A stretch of 64,000 nt of DNA from Streptomyces endophytica (GCF_026153355.1 NZ_CP110636.1:1736001-1800000); one strand, 5' to 3'; shown: positions 1 to 10,018, numbered from the stretch's first letter. The notes: a model not told the origin generated them from the letters alone. A program made the numbers and translations.

Positions 1-952
1 CCGGGTCCGGCGCGTTAGACGTTGCGGAGGACGAGCCTCCATGACCGCCGCCTTCTGCTCGTTCGGCCCCGCACCGGTGATCACTTCAGACGCTTTTTTG
101 ATGCCGCGCTTTCGTTTCCCCGGCCGTGGGGGCGACACAGGCGGTACGGACGGTGCGGGCGGTGCGGGCGTGCGCAGGGCGAGTTCCGCCAGTGCCTCCG
201 GCGCACCCGCCTGCCCCCGTATGCCGGGGAAGGCGTTGACGTCGACGACCACCGGGCCGTCCGGGCGAGCAGCACGTCCCGCCGTAGACCGCCAGGCCGA
301 AGACCCCGCCGGTGCGCAGCGCGAGCTCGGCCCAGCCCGCGGGCAGGTCGCCGGGCGGCAGCGGCCGGGTCGGCCCGCGCCCGTCCGGTGCCAGCTCCGA
401 GCGGCGCAGCCCGGCGAAGAGCCGCCCGTCGACCACCCACAGCTTGTGGTCCCAGCCGCTGTTCGCGGTGAACTCCTGGACCACCACCGGCTCCTCGGGC
501 CAGGCGGCCGCCAGTTCCCGCAGGTCGGCGGCGGTGTCGGCGCGGGCCACCAGATCGCCGCGCCGGCTGTGCCGGCTCTTGACCACCAGCGGCCCGGCCG
601 GCTCCCCGGCCGCCGCCAGTTCCTCGATCGCGTCCACCGGCCGGGTCACGGCGAACGGCAGCCCCGCCGTCCGCGCCAGCTCCGCCATCGCCACCCGGTC
701 CTGGCAACGCGCCGTCGCCGCGGCGGAGTTGAGCACCGGGACGCCGTACGACTCCAGGCGCGCGGCCAGCGCCAGCGCCCGCGGCGTCCGCGCCTTGAGG
801 AGGTACACGTCGGCGAGCGCGCCGCGGTCCGGGCCGGGCGCCGCGCCGTCCGGGGCCAGGTGCTCGACCCGGTGGCCGTCCCCGGTCAGCAGTCCGGTGG
901 CCGCGGCGAGCACCGGGTGCGCCGGATCCGCCGTGATCAGGCCGATCCTCAC
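1..952 (-). CDS. ATP-grasp ligase (first of a tandem pair), frameshifted, runs off left edge
   Basis: RimK-like ATP-grasp protein starting at GTG 952 (VRIGLITADPAH). The visible part has an N-terminal pre-ATP-grasp domain, a nucleotide-binding segment (GPLVVKSRHSRRGDL, VVVQEF) and a C-terminal metal-binding region that should read DVN-AFPG. The frame breaks near 255-262: TACGGCGGGACG here corresponds to TACGGCGTGGACG in the neighbouring paralogue, so at least one base is missing, and a second shift follows shortly. In the corrected frame the coding sequence stays open to base 1, so the C-terminus is not seen. Its start overlaps the stop of the upstream ATP-grasp gene (GTGA), so the two are co-translated. 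The family joins an amino or carboxyl group through an acyl phosphate; the substrate is unknown. Confidence 0.75.
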
Positions 953-1856
953 CGGTCGCCGCCGATCGCCGCCAGCGGGACGGTCTCCGGCGCGGCGGCG
1001 CCGCGGCGGCCGGCACCGGCAGGCCGCGGCCCGCGCCGTTCCCGCCGCCCCCGCCGGCGAGCCGCAGCACCGCCGCCGACACCCGGGCCACCGCGTCCGG
1101 CACCTGACGGAAGCTCGGGAAGTCGTTGATGTCGACGACCACCGGCCCGTCCGGGCCGAGCAGCACGTCCACGCCGTAGAGGTCGAGCCCGAAGACCGCG
1201 CCGACCTCCGCCGCGATCCCGGCGACCTCGGCGGTGAGCGGCACCTGGCGCTCCGGTACGTCGTGCCCGGGGTGCAGCGGCGAGCACCGCTCGGTGGCGT
1301 ACAGCTCACCGGCGACGCAGTAGACCTTCAGATCGGTACCGGAGTTGGGGACGTACGGCTGGGCGATCAGCAGCCGCCGCCGGCGTGCTCCGGCGCGTCC
1401 GGACCGGTCAGCCGGCCGGGGTGCTCGACCAGCCGCACCGCGCGCCCCGAGCTGCCGTCCGCGGGCTTCACCACGAGCGGAACGCGCTGGCGGGCAGCTC
1501 CGCGAACTCCTCGGCCCGGGCCGCCGCGTAGGTCGCCGGCACCGGCAGGCCGTGGGTGCGGGCGATCACCGCGGCCAGCGCCTTGTCCCGGACGCCGCGG
1601 ATCGCCCGGGCGTCGTTGACCGTGGTCAGCCCGACCGCGGCGGCGGCCTCCAGCAGGGTCAGCCCCGGCCCGCCCGAGACGGTCTTGAGGACCCAGGCGT
1701 CATGGCTGCCGGCCGCACCGACTCGGATATCGGGATCAGCGAGCGGCCCGGCCACACGACGTCCACCTGGTGGCCCCAGGCGCCGAGTTGGCGGATCACG
1801 TCCCGGGGCATGCCGTCGTGGCGGTACTGCTCCTCCACCAGGAAGCAGAGTCTCAT
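949..1856 (-). CDS. ATP-grasp ligase (second of a tandem pair), several frameshifts
   Basis: Starts at ATG 1856 (MRLCFLVEEQYRHDGMPRDV). Its coding signal moves through all three frames: 1856 to about 1740, then about 1740-1480 (DAWVLKT, AVGLTTVNDARAIRGVRDKAL), then a segment reading VVKPADGSSG, then 1370-1000 (VFGLDLYGVDVLLGPDGPVVVDINDFPSF), and finally a short stretch ending in PLAAIGGDR at the 949 stop. DINDFPSF is the C-terminal Mg/ATP-binding motif of ATP-grasp enzymes. At least four single-base shifts are needed, most in G or C runs. The protein would be about 300 residues and is paralogous to the downstream gene. The pair may form a heteromeric ligase or act in sequence; that is inference. 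Confidence 0.72.
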
Positions 1857-1994
1857 CGGGGCATCCTCGTCATCGCCGCGCGTCCGTCCACCGTCCGCCC
1901 GGCAGATCCATGACGCACCAGGATCCCACGCGGGGCCCGGCAGGGGCCGTGAGGGCCGTACGCCGCTACGGATCCCCACCCGCCCCATGTTTCG

Positions 1995-2011
1995 GCGAGG
2001 TTACGCCACCC
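1995..2011 (-). promoter_or_regulatory. Repeated GCGAGGTTACGCCACCC element, copy 1
   Basis: A 17-bp sequence found unchanged at 5982-5998 and in part at 14400-14416. Read with the base before it, it forms GTTTC-N6-GTTAC, an 11-nt-phased direct repeat. On the minus strand it contains TAACCT, which fits an actinobacterial -10 (TANNNT). It lies between the ATP-grasp operon and the amidohydrolase. Confidence 0.45.
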
Positions 2012-2211
2012 TCCCCGCCCGGTCCGCCCCTGCTGACCAGGCGCACCACCGACACCGCCCGGTCCAGCGCCACCCCCCACCCCACCTCGTAAATCCCGCA
2101 TGCCGGAACCCTTGTTCCGCTTCTGGCCCGGTCCTAGGGTCGGGCCACCCCGGGGACGGATCGGCGAACGGTACGCACCACGTACCGGAGTACGGGAAGC
2201 AGGCGAGCGGG

Positions 2212-3659
2212 TTGGCGAACGAACAGCACGGCGGATTCGGCCGGCGGGGATTTCTGGCCGGCATGGGCGGACTCATCGGCGCATCGGGACTCGGCAGTAC
2301 GAGCCCGGCCGCGACCGCCGCACCCACCACGGGCCGCGGCCCGAGGACTTCCACGGCCACCGGCAGCTCCTCGTGCCCGAGCTGCTGCTCCTGCCCCAGG
2401 GCCCGGTGCGCGACCGCGCGGTCCTCGTCTCCGGTGGGACGTTCCGCGCCGTCGGGCCGGCCGGACAACTCATCGCCGCCCACCGCGACCTCGAACCGGT
2501 CCGCCTGGACGGCCACTTGCTGATGCCCGGCTTCGTGGACGCACACCACCACCTGACCCAGAGCTTCGGCAAAGCCCAGTCCTTCGGCCAGCCCTCGGAG
2601 ATCTTCAAGACCGTCTGGGAGCCCCTGGAGCACGCCCTCGACGAGGAGAGCGCCTACGTCTCCGCGAAACTCGCCGCCCTGGAGGCGCTGCGCGGCGGCT
2701 TCACCACCGTCGCCGACGCCGGCACCCGCGCCCCCGTCGACGTCGCGGCGATCGCCAAGGGCACCGAGGAGGCCGGCATCCGCTGCGTGCTCTCCAAGAT
2801 CGTCTCCGACGGCACCGGCGGCCCCGCCCCCTGGCACGGTGGGACGGCCACCCCCTCGTCCACCCTCCCTGGCCATCGCGGTCCCCGAGGACGCCCCCGC
2901 CGAGACCCTCAAGAAGACCGCCGCCCTGTGCACCGAGGCCGGCGCCGTCCTCCAGATCCACGTCAACGAGCACCTCGCCTCCGTGGAACGCTCGTTGAAG
3001 AGCGTCGGCCGGCGCCCCGTCGAATACCTCCACCACATCGGCGCCCTGGGCCCGCACACCCTCGGCGCCCACGCCACCCTCCTCACCCCACCGAGATGCG
3101 GCTGCTCGCCGACTCCGGCGCGGCCATCAGCTACAACCCGGTGGCCAGCGCCTGGAAGGGCAACGGCGTCGCCCACGCCACCATGCTGGCCGCCCTGGGC
3201 GTCCGCTTCGGCATGGGCACCGACGGCACCCGCGGCGACGGCTTCCGCCTGATCGACGCCGGCGAGACCGCCCAGCGCCTCGCGTACGGCCTGGGCTCCG
3301 GCGACTCGGTCTGCGGCGCCGGCCGGATGTGGCTGGACCACGCCACCACCCACAGCGCCGACGCCGTCGGCCTCGGCAAGGTCACCGGCGAGATCGCCGC
3401 CGGCAAGGCCGCCGACTACCTCGTCGTGGACCTCGACGTCCCCGAACTCACCCCCTCCTACGACCTGCGCTGGGAACTCGTCCGGCTCGCGAACCGCGAC
3501 CAGATCGCCGCCGTCGTCGTGGCCGGCCGGCTCCGCCTGTGGCACGGCCGGCCCACCGACTGGGACGCCCAGGCCCTGGTCGCCCGCGCCGCGAAGCTCG
3601 GCCCCCAGGTCGTCGAAAGGGCCAAGCTCCAACGGGTGGAGCCGGTCTACGAGTCCTGA
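2212..3659 (+). CDS. Tat-exported metal-dependent amidohydrolase, frameshifted
   Basis: Amidohydrolase-superfamily enzyme related to the cytosine deaminase/TrzA group. TTG 2212 gives a leader with a twin-arginine motif (GRRGFLAGM) and a hydrophobic stretch ending SPAATAAP, so export by Tat is likely. Metal-site motifs are visible: GFVDAHHHL, HVNEH, and GTDGTRG carrying the catalytic Asp. The last 190 residues (SYNPVASAWKGNG to the stop at 3659) are in one frame. Three frame changes are needed, near 2330-2350, 2850 and 3085, each in a C- or G-rich run. The start is uncertain because no good ribosome site precedes TTG 2212. Substrate unknown; a deamination of a heterocycle is plausible from the family. 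Confidence 0.75.
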
Positions 3660-3665
3660 CGCGAC

Positions 3666-3694
3666 GGGCGCGGGACCCTTCCGGCCCCGCGCCC
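3666..3694. terminator. Bidirectional terminator hairpin
   Basis: Nine-bp perfect stem GGGCGCGGG / CCCGCGCCC around an 11-nt loop, placed between the convergent amidohydrolase (stop 3659) and exporter (stop 3702). There is no U-tract, as is common for Streptomyces terminators. Confidence 0.6.
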
Positions 3695-3701
3695 GCCCGC
3701 C

Positions 3702-5186
3702 TCACCGCCCCCGCTCCCCGGGCATCCAGCACGCCACCAGCACCGCCGTCGCCGCCAGCGCGGCCGCCAGGGCCAGCGTCGCGCTGTGCAGACCGTCCGT
3801 GAACGCCGCGACCACCGCCTCGCGCACCTCCGGATCGGACGTACGGGCCTCGGCCGCCGCGACCGTCGTCGGCGCGTCCGGTCCGGCCAGCGCCGCGGGC
3901 AGCCGGGCGGTGAAGACCGCGGTGGTCACCGTCCCGGTCACCGCGATGCCCACCGCACTGCCCAACTCCCGGCTCAGACTCTGCAGTCCGGACCCGGTCC
4001 CGGCCCGCTCCGGCGGCAGCGCGGCCATCATGGCGTGCGACAGCAGCGGCGTGGCGATCCCGCAGCCCAGCGCCGTCAGCCCGGCACCCAGCGCATAGAG
4101 CGGATACGGGGTACGGGCGTCGGCCGCGGACACCGTGCACAGCCCGCCGGCCAGCACCAGCATGCCCATCACCACCGCGCCCCGCCGCCCGCCCACCCGC
4201 TCCAGCAGCAGCCCGCAGCGCGGCCCGGCCAGCAGCGCCCCGGCCATCGGCAGCAGCCGCAGCCCCGCCCCGAACGGCCCGTACCCTTCGCGTACTGCAA
4301 ATACTGGCCGTTGAGGTAGAAACAGGCCGAACATGCCGGTGAACAGCGCCGCCATACCCACCGCCCCGGCCCGCACGGCCGGCCGCGCGAACAGCCTCGG
4401 ATCCAACAACGGCCGCACCGAACGGAGTTCGCTCCGCACCCAGCCGGCCAGCAGCAGCCCGGCCGCGCCGAACGCCCCCAGCACCACCGGACTGCCCCAG
4501 CCCTCCCCCGGCCCGCTGACGATCCCGTAGAGCAGCGCCAGGCACCCCCCGGTGAACAGGGCACTGCCGCCCGCCGGGACCGGATCCGGCCGGCCGCCGG
4601 CCACCCCTGCCGGGGCGACCGCGGCGACCAGCAGCAGCGCACCGAGCGCCAGCGGCACCACACAGCGGAACAGCGTCCGCCAGCTCCCGAACTCGATGGC
4701 CGCCCCGCCCCCGACGTTGCCCCACACGGCGGCGAGCCCCGTCATCGACGCCCACACCGCGATCGCCCTGCGCCGTGCCCGGTCCTCGCGCCCCTCCACC
4801 AGCAGCGCCAGCGTCGTCGGCAACACGGCCGCGGCACCCACCCCGCTGATCATCCGCCCGGCGATCACCCACCCCACCCCTGCGGCCACCGCACACACCA
4901 CCGCGCCGAGCGTGAACACCCCCAGCCCGCACAGCAGCGTCCCCTTGCGCCCCCACCGGTCGGCGAGCGCCCCCGCCGGCACCAGCAGACAGGCGAAGAC
5001 CACGACATAGCCGTCCACGACCCAGACCACCGCCTGCGCCGACGGACGCAGCGCACTCGCCGACAGGTCCGGCAGCGCCAGATTGACCGCGGACACCATG
5101 CCCACCACCAGCGTGACGCACAGGCACATCGCGACCGTCAGCGCACCACGCCGCCCCGCCGCGACCCCAACCCGCTCACTCCACAA
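3702..5186 (-). CDS. DHA2-family MFS drug exporter
   Basis: About 494 residues with 14 predicted membrane helices, a DRWGRKG loop after helix 2 and the GSGLQSLSRELGSAVGIAVTG segment typical of 14-TM proton-coupled drug exporters. Expected start is TTG 5186, overlapping the GntR stop by 11 nt, so the two genes are probably translationally coupled. Around 4275-4315 the frame contains a local double shift: FLPQRPVFAVREGYGPF stands where the adjacent frame reads FYLNGQYLQYAKG. An extra T at TTTC and a missing G at GGG|TAC would explain it. Substrate unknown; control by the co-transcribed GntR protein is likely. Confidence 0.85.
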   Translation of the reverse strand: MWSERVGVAAGRRGALTVAMCLCVTLVVGMVSAVNLALPDLSASALRPSAQAVVWVVDGYVVVFACLLVPAGALADRWGRKGTLLCGLGVFTLGAVVCAVAAGVGWVIAGRMISGVGAAAVLPTTLALLVEGREDRARRRAIAVWASMTGLAAVWGNVGGGAAIEFGSWRTLFRCVVPLALGALLLVAAVAPAGVAGGRPDPVPAGGSALFTGGCLALLYGIVSGPGEGWGSPVVLGAFGAAGLLLAGWVRSELRSVRPLLDPRLFARPAVRAGAVGMAALFTGMFGLFLPQRPVFAVREGYGPFGAGLRLLPMAGALLAGPRCGLLLERVGGRRGAVVMGMLVLAGGLCTVSAADARTPYPLYALGAGLTALGCGIATPLLSHAMMAALPPERAGTGSGLQSLSRELGSAVGIAVTGTVTTAVFTARLPAALAGPDAPTTVAAAEARTSDPEVREAVVAAFTDGLHSATLALAAALAATAVLVACWMPGERGR

Positions 5187-5934
5187 CGGAGTTGACGTCC
5201 CGCGCCCGGTCCAACGTGGCCTGCAGCGTCAACCGGTCCCCGCGCAGATGGATGAACTCCAGATCGGCCGGCCGCCCGTCGGCGAGCCGGGTCAGCCGCT
5301 CCACCGCGAGCACCGCCCCACCCTCCGGCATCGCCAGCACCTCACACGTCGCCGGATCCGCCACCACCGCCCGCACCGACACCTCCGCCCGGCCCAGCGG
5401 CGCCCCCGCCACCCGCTCGATCAGGTCGAAGACGTCCTGCCGCTCCAGCGTCGCCCGCCCCCGCGCCAGCAGCGGCTCCCCGACCTCCGGAATCAGATAC
5501 GTGCAGTCCAGCGACAACGGCGCCCCGTCCACTCGCCGCAGCCGCTCCAGATAGACCGTCGCCGCCCCCTCCGCCAGCCCCAGCCGCCGGGCCACCGCCA
5601 GCGGCGGCCGCACGCTCCGCGCCTCCCGCACCTCGTTGACGACCACGCCGTGCCGCTGCAGCACCTCCGCCAGCCCGGACAGCTCCCCCAGGGGATGCTG
5701 GTACGTCCGCCCCGCCACCACGGTGCCGACCCCCCGGCGCCGCTCCACCAGCCCCTCGTCCCGCAACAGCCCCAGCGCCTCCCGCACGGTGTTCCGCGAC
5801 GTACCGAACTCGGCCACCAGCGCCCGCTCGTCCGGCAGCGCCCCGCCCGGGAACGCCCCGCGCAGCACCTGGCCCCGCAGCACATGCGCCACCCGGCGCG
5901 CCTGATCCGCCCGCCGCCCCTGCTCCGCCGACAT
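5176..5934 (-). CDS. GntR/HutC-family regulator with UTRA ligand domain
   Basis: The N-terminal winged helix (residues about 8-75) carries LRGQVLRGAFPGGALP and FGTSRNTVREALGLLRDEGLVERRRGVGT. The rest is a UTRA effector domain of the HutC subfamily, ending VNSVVE. ATG 5934 is chosen because an AGGAGG-type site lies just upstream; GTG 5940 would sit directly on that site. It heads a two-gene operon with the DHA2 exporter and is divergent from the Lrp gene. It probably represses the exporter until a small ligand binds the UTRA domain. Confidence 0.88.
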   Translation of the reverse strand: MSAEQGRRADQARRVAHVLRGQVLRGAFPGGALPDERALVAEFGTSRNTVREALGLLRDEGLVERRRGVGTVVAGRTYQHPLGELSGLAEVLQRHGVVVNEVREARSVRPPLAVARRLGLAEGAATVYLERLRRVDGAPLSLDCTYLIPEVGEPLLARGRATLERQDVFDLIERVAGAPLGRAEVSVRAVVADPATCEVLAMPEGGAVLAVERLTRLADGRPADLEFIHLRGDRLTLQATLDRARDVNSVVE

Positions 5935-5981
5935 CCGCACCCTCCTCCCGACGCCCGCGACGCTAGGCGACCGGTGTTGCC

Positions 5982-5998
5982 GCGAGGTTACGCCACCC
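5982..5998 (-). promoter_or_regulatory. Repeated GCGAGGTTACGCCACCC element, copy 2
   Basis: Same 17 bp as 1995-2011, about 50 nt upstream of the GntR start and on the same strand orientation. With the preceding bases it reads GTTGC-N6-GTTAC, an 11-nt direct repeat; the complementary strand offers TAACCT as a -10. The 5935-6208 region between GntR and Lrp holds no gene. Confidence 0.5.
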
Positions 5999-6208
5999 CA
6001 TCTGACCTGCACGGATTCCTGAACTGGCGGTTTGCGGGACACCCCCCGGGCTGCGCCACCGCCCGGCGCCCGCGGACCGCTACCGTGAGGCGATCGCCCA
6101 CACCGCGCACACCGTTCGGCACACGCCCGCACGTGCACCCGGAGCGATCACGCACACTGAGGCGATCCCGCGCTCACGCAGGACTCGTAAGGACAGGGAG
6201 GTCCAGCC

Positions 6209-6697
6209 GTGACCCACAAGGCCGTGCCCTTCGACGATCTCGACCGGAAGATCATCGCGGCCCTGCTCGACAACGGCCGGGCGAGCTTCGCGGAGATCGG
6301 AACGGCCATCGGGCTGTCGTCCACCGCGGTCAAACGCCGGGTGGACCGGCTGCGCGAGCACAACGTGATCACCGGATTCTCCGCCACCGTCCGCCCCGCC
6401 GCCCTGGGCTGGCTGACCGAGGCCTACGTCGAGGTGTACTGCGACAGCGCCGCCCCGCCCCGCCGACTGGCCGAGGTCGTCCGCAACCACCCGGAGATCG
6501 CGGCCGCGATGACCGTCACCGGCGGCGCCGACGCCCTGCTGCACGTGCGGGCCACGGACGTCGAGCACTTCGAGGAGGTCCTGGAGCGGATCCGGACCGA
6601 ACCGTTCATCCGGAAGACGATCAGCTACATGGTCCTCTCCCACCTCCTCCCGGACAGCCCGGAAGCCGGAGCCCAAGCAGCAAACGAGCGCATCTGA
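6209..6697 (+). CDS. Lrp/AsnC-family transcriptional regulator
   Basis: A 162-residue feast/famine regulator. Residues 8-65 form the AsnC-type helix-turn-helix (FDDLDRKIIAALLDNGRASF, GLSSTAVKRRVDRL). The C-terminal RAM/ligand domain has AYVEVYCDS, VTGGADALLHVRATDVEHFEE and KTISYMVLSHLL. GGACAGGGAGG precedes the start. It lies directly upstream of, and co-directional with, ddaH and rocD. Lrp proteins commonly sense amino acids, so it probably controls arginine/ornithine catabolism; this is inferred from position. Confidence 0.9.
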   Translation: MTHKAVPFDDLDRKIIAALLDNGRASFAEIGTAIGLSSTAVKRRVDRLREHNVITGFSATVRPAALGWLTEAYVEVYCDSAAPPRRLAEVVRNHPEIAAAMTVTGGADALLHVRATDVEHFEEVLERIRTEPFIRKTISYMVLSHLLPDSPEAGAQAANERI

Positions 6698-6863
6698 GCG
6701 AAACCACGCAGGATTCCTGCCTGCATGCGCAGCATTTGTTGCTTGTGGCCGGAATCCACCCCTCCTTACCGTGGTAAGGCCCAGGTGACGATCAGTGACC
6801 CTGCGTCACAGCTCATCGATCGCCGTCACCCACCTGCCCCACCGGAGAGGAAGGGATACTTCT

Positions 6864-7745
6864 GTGCCGACGAGCAGTGCGACGAGCACCCCGAGCAGTG
6901 CGAACAGCCCCGTCCCGGCGGCCGCCCGCGTGGCGCGCCCCCGCCGGTACCTGATGTGCGAACCCCGCCACTTCGACGTGCGCTACGCCATCAACCCCTG
7001 GATGCGCGAGGGCACACAGGTCGACACCACCCTGGCCGCCCGCCAGTGGGAGACCCTGGCCGCCGCCTACCGCGCGCACGGCCACACCGTCGAGACCGTC
7101 CCACCGGTCCCCGGCCTGCCCGACATGGTGTTCGCGGCGAACTCCGCACTCGTCGTGAACGGCCGGGTCTTCGGCTCGCGGTTCCACGCCCCGCAGCGCC
7201 GCCCCGAGTCCACCGAGTACGAGACCTGGTTCAAGGCCGCCGGCTACGACGTCTACCGCCCGGAAGCCCTGTGCGAGGGCGAGGGCGACCTCGTCCCGGC
7301 CGGCCGCTACGTCCTCGCCGGCACCGGCTTCCGCACCTCCCGCGCGGCCCACGACGAGGTGCAGGAGTACTTCGGCGTCCCGACCATCGGCCTGCAGCTG
7401 GTCGACCCGTACTTCTACCACCTCGACACCGCGCTCTTCGTCCTGTCCGAGGACCCCGCCACCGGCGACGCGGAGATCGCCTACTACCCGGGCGCCTTCT
7501 CGTCCGGCAGCCGCGAGGTGCTGCGCCGGCTCTTCCCCGGGGCCCTGCTCGCCACCCGGGACGACGCCATGGCGTTCGGCCTCAACTCCGTCTCCGACGG
7601 CCGGCACGTCTTCGTCGCGCCACCGGCCACCGCCCTGATCGACCAGCTCGCCGCCCGCGGCTACGTCCCCGTCCCCGTCGACCTCTCGGAGTTCCACAAG
7701 GCCGGCGGCGGCATCAAGTGCTGCACCCAGGAGATCCGCTCATGA
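6864..7745 (+). CDS. ddaH: Dimethylarginine dimethylaminohydrolase-like amidinotransferase-fold enzyme
   Basis: About 293 residues. DDAH-type enzymes hydrolyse Nω,Nω-dimethylarginine to citrulline and dimethylamine. Family motifs in order: CEPRHFDVRYAINPWM, VFAANSALVVNGRVFGSRF, CEGEGDLVPAGRYVLAG, VDPYFYHLDTALFVL, and a C-terminal GGGIKCCTQEIR with the catalytic Cys. GTG 6864 is preferred over the upstream ATG 6795 because GAGAGGAAGG lies just before it. The stop overlaps the rocD start (ATGA), so translation is coupled. An arginine-deiminase-like or amidinotransferase role cannot be excluded. Confidence 0.88.
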   Translation: MPTSSATSTPSSANSPVPAAARVARPRRYLMCEPRHFDVRYAINPWMREGTQVDTTLAARQWETLAAAYRAHGHTVETVPPVPGLPDMVFAANSALVVNGRVFGSRFHAPQRRPESTEYETWFKAAGYDVYRPEALCEGEGDLVPAGRYVLAGTGFRTSRAAHDEVQEYFGVPTIGLQLVDPYFYHLDTALFVLSEDPATGDAEIAYYPGAFSSGSREVLRRLFPGALLATRDDAMAFGLNSVSDGRHVFVAPPATALIDQLAARGYVPVPVDLSEFHKAGGGIKCCTQEIRS

Positions 7746-8991
7746 CCGCACCCGTCCGCACCGCCCCGGCCCCCACCGCCCCGTCGGCGCGCCCCGTTCG
7801 TCCGCCGAGCTGATCCGGGCCGAGGGCCCGGTCCTGGCCCACAACTACCACCCGCTGCCCGTCGTGGTGGCACGCGCCGAGGGCGTCTGGGTCGAGGACG
7901 TCGAGGGCCGCCGCTACCTCGACATGCTCGCCGGCTACTCGGCGCTCAATTTCGGCCACCGGCACCCGGCCCTCATCGAGGCCGCCCACCGCCAGCTCGA
8001 CCAGCTCACCCTCACCTCCCGCGCCTTCCACAACGACCGGCTCGCCGGCTTCGCCGAGGCCCTCGCCGAGCTCACCGGCCTGGACATGGTCCTGCCGATG
8101 AACACCGGCGCCGAGGCCGTGGAGAGCGGCATCAAGGTCGCCCGCAAATGGGCCTACGACGTCAAGGGCGTCCCGGCCGACCGCGCGACGATCGTGGTGG
8201 CCGACGGCAACTTCCACGGCCGCACCACCACCATCGTCGGCTTCTCCGACGACGCCACCGCCCGCACCGGCTTCGGCCCCTTCGCCCCGGGCTTCCGCAC
8301 CGTCCCGTACAACGACCTCGCCGCCCTCGAAGCCGCCGTCGACGACACCACGGCCGCCGTCCTCATCGAGCCCATCCAGGGCGAGGCCGGCGTCATCATC
8401 CCCGACGAGGGCTACCTGACCGGCGTCCGCGAACTGACCCGGCGGGCCGGCTGCCTCTTCATCGCCGACGAGATCCAGTCCGGCCTCGGCCGCACCGGCA
8501 CCACCCTCGCCGTCGAGCACGAATCCGTCGTCCCCGACGTCCTCCTCCTCGGCAAGGCACTCGGCGGCGGCATCGTCCCGGTCTCCGCGGTCGTCGCCCG
8601 CCGCGAGGTCCTCGGCGTCCTGGGCCCCGGCCAGCACGGCTCCACCTTCGGCGGCAACCCGCTCGCGGCCGCGGTCGGTTCGGCCGTCATCGAGCTGCTC
8701 GCCACCGGCGAGTTCCAGCGCCGCGCCGCCGAACTCGGCGCGCAGCTGCGCACCGGCCTGGCCGCCCTCACCGGCAAGGGCGTCACCGGCTTCCGCGCCC
8801 GCGGCCTGTGGGCCGGCGTGGACATCGACCCGGCCCTCGGCACCGGCCGCGAGATCAGCGAACGCCTCCTGGCGGAAGGCATCCTGGTCAAGGACACCCA
8901 CGGCTCCACCATCCGCCTCGCCCCGCCCCTGACCATCACGTCGGAGGAACTGGCATCGGCCCTGACAAGCCTGGAACGGGCCTTGGCCTAG
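7742..8991 (+). CDS. rocD: Ornithine aminotransferase, one frameshift near the N-terminus
   Basis: Class III PLP aminotransferase that converts ornithine and 2-oxoglutarate to glutamate-5-semialdehyde and glutamate. ATG 7742 overlaps the ddaH stop. The first 16 codons are in one frame; from about 7790 the protein continues one base out (APRSSAELIRAEGPVLAHNYHPLPVV) to the 8991 stop, so one G appears to be missing in the TCGGCGCG run. Motifs: GYSALNFGHRHP, NTGAEAVE, NFHGRTTTIVGF, FIADEIQSGLGRTG and the PLP lysine in LLLGKALGGGIVPVSAV. If the shift is real, a GTG at 7864 could give a truncated 375-aa product. Confidence 0.9.
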
Positions 8992-9011
8992 GTCTTGACC
9001 TAGGCCAAGGC
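8980..9011 (+). terminator. Terminator hairpin overlapping the rocD stop
   Basis: Perfect 14-bp inverted repeat GCCTTGGCCTAGGT / ACCTAGGCCAAGGC with a CTTG loop; the rocD TAG stop lies inside the left arm. From 9012 to 9151 the sequence is G-rich and non-coding. Confidence 0.7.
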
Positions 9012-9151
9012 CTAGGGGTCGTTACGGGGGGGCGGCTACGGGGGGCGCTAGGGGGCGGCCACTGCGGGGTCGTCGGGATGGGGCCGTCGGGGCGGAAGCG
9101 TCGGCTGTTACTGCGGGCCGGTGGGTGTGGCTACGGGGCGGGCGGCCGTCG

Positions 9152-9907
9152 CTACGGGGCCGCCGGCTCCGCGCCGTCCGAGCCGCCGTCCGAACCACCC
9201 TCCGACCGGGCCGCCGCCAGCAGCACCTCGGCGGCGGCCCGCGCCTGCCGGGCCGCCGCCGCCTCCCCCGCGACGGCGGCCGCACTGATCGCCCCGTCGA
9301 CCAGCAGCGCCAACTGGCCGGCGAGCAGCGAGCGTTGCCGCACCGGAAACTCACCCGGCAGGTCACTCACCAGCCCGTCCAGATAGCTCACCAGCGCCCG
9401 CTTATGCTCCCGCGCGGCCCGCGCGACCTCCTGCGACGTGGCCCCCAGCTCTCCGAACGAGTTGAGGAAGGCACACCCCCGGAAGTCCGGCTCCGCGAAC
9501 CACTCCGCCAGCCAGTCGAAGACCGCCGGCACCCGCCCCTCCGGCCCCCCCGCGCGCGCGTCCACGTACTCCGCGAGCGCCGCCCGCCACCGTGCGTCCC
9601 GCCGCCGCAGATACGCCTCGACAAGGTCCCGCTTGGCCGGAAAGCACTGATAGAGCCGCTTCAGCGAAACCCCCGCGGCGGCCCGCAGCTCATCCATCCC
9701 CACGGCCTGAATCCCGCGCCCGTAGAACAGCCCCTCCGCAGCATCGAGTATCCGCACGCGGACTTCGTCGTCATGACCCGCACGGACCCCGCCGCGCCCC
9801 GCGGGGGCCGCATCGCGACCCGCGGAGGCCTTGTCTCGACCCGCGGGGGCCTCGTCGCGAGCCGCGAGGGTCTCGCCGTGAGCCGTACGGGCTTCTTCCT
9901 GGCGCAT
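9152..9907 (-). CDS. TetR-family regulator
   Basis: 251 residues. After a low-complexity N-terminus rich in AGRD repeats (about 40 residues) comes a TetR DNA-binding domain: RILDAAEGLFYGRGIQAVGM, ELRAAAGVSLKRLYQCFPAK. The C-terminal domain resembles the LmrA/YxaF-like group (WLAEWFAEPDFRGCAFLNSF). It is divergent from the DUF1348 gene, and two identical-core palindromes lie between them, so it very likely represses that gene and itself. A start nearer the helix-turn-helix is possible because the N-terminal extension is repeat-derived. Confidence 0.87.
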   Translation of the reverse strand: MRQEEARTAHGETLAARDEAPAGRDKASAGRDAAPAGRGGVRAGHDDEVRVRILDAAEGLFYGRGIQAVGMDELRAAAGVSLKRLYQCFPAKRDLVEAYLRRRDARWRAALAEYVDARAGGPEGRVPAVFDWLAEWFAEPDFRGCAFLNSFGELGATSQEVARAAREHKRALVSYLDGLVSDLPGEFPVRQRSLLAGQLALLVDGAISAAAVAGEAAAARQARAAAEVLLAAARSEGGSDGGSDGAEPAAP

Positions 9908-10018
9908 GGGGCACGTCCGGGCTGGTCGGGCCGACCGGAAGCCGACCGGGAGACAGGGGCAGTGGCGGGGACAGGGACAGGGACAGGGACAGGGCCGATC
10001 GGAGAGCCCCCTAGCAAG

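Noticed and set aside
2001..3632. Long minus-strand open frame opposite the amidohydrolase
   Set aside because: Gly/Ala/Val-rich, no family motifs, and exactly antisense to a gene with clear metal-binding motifs; a by-product of GC bias.
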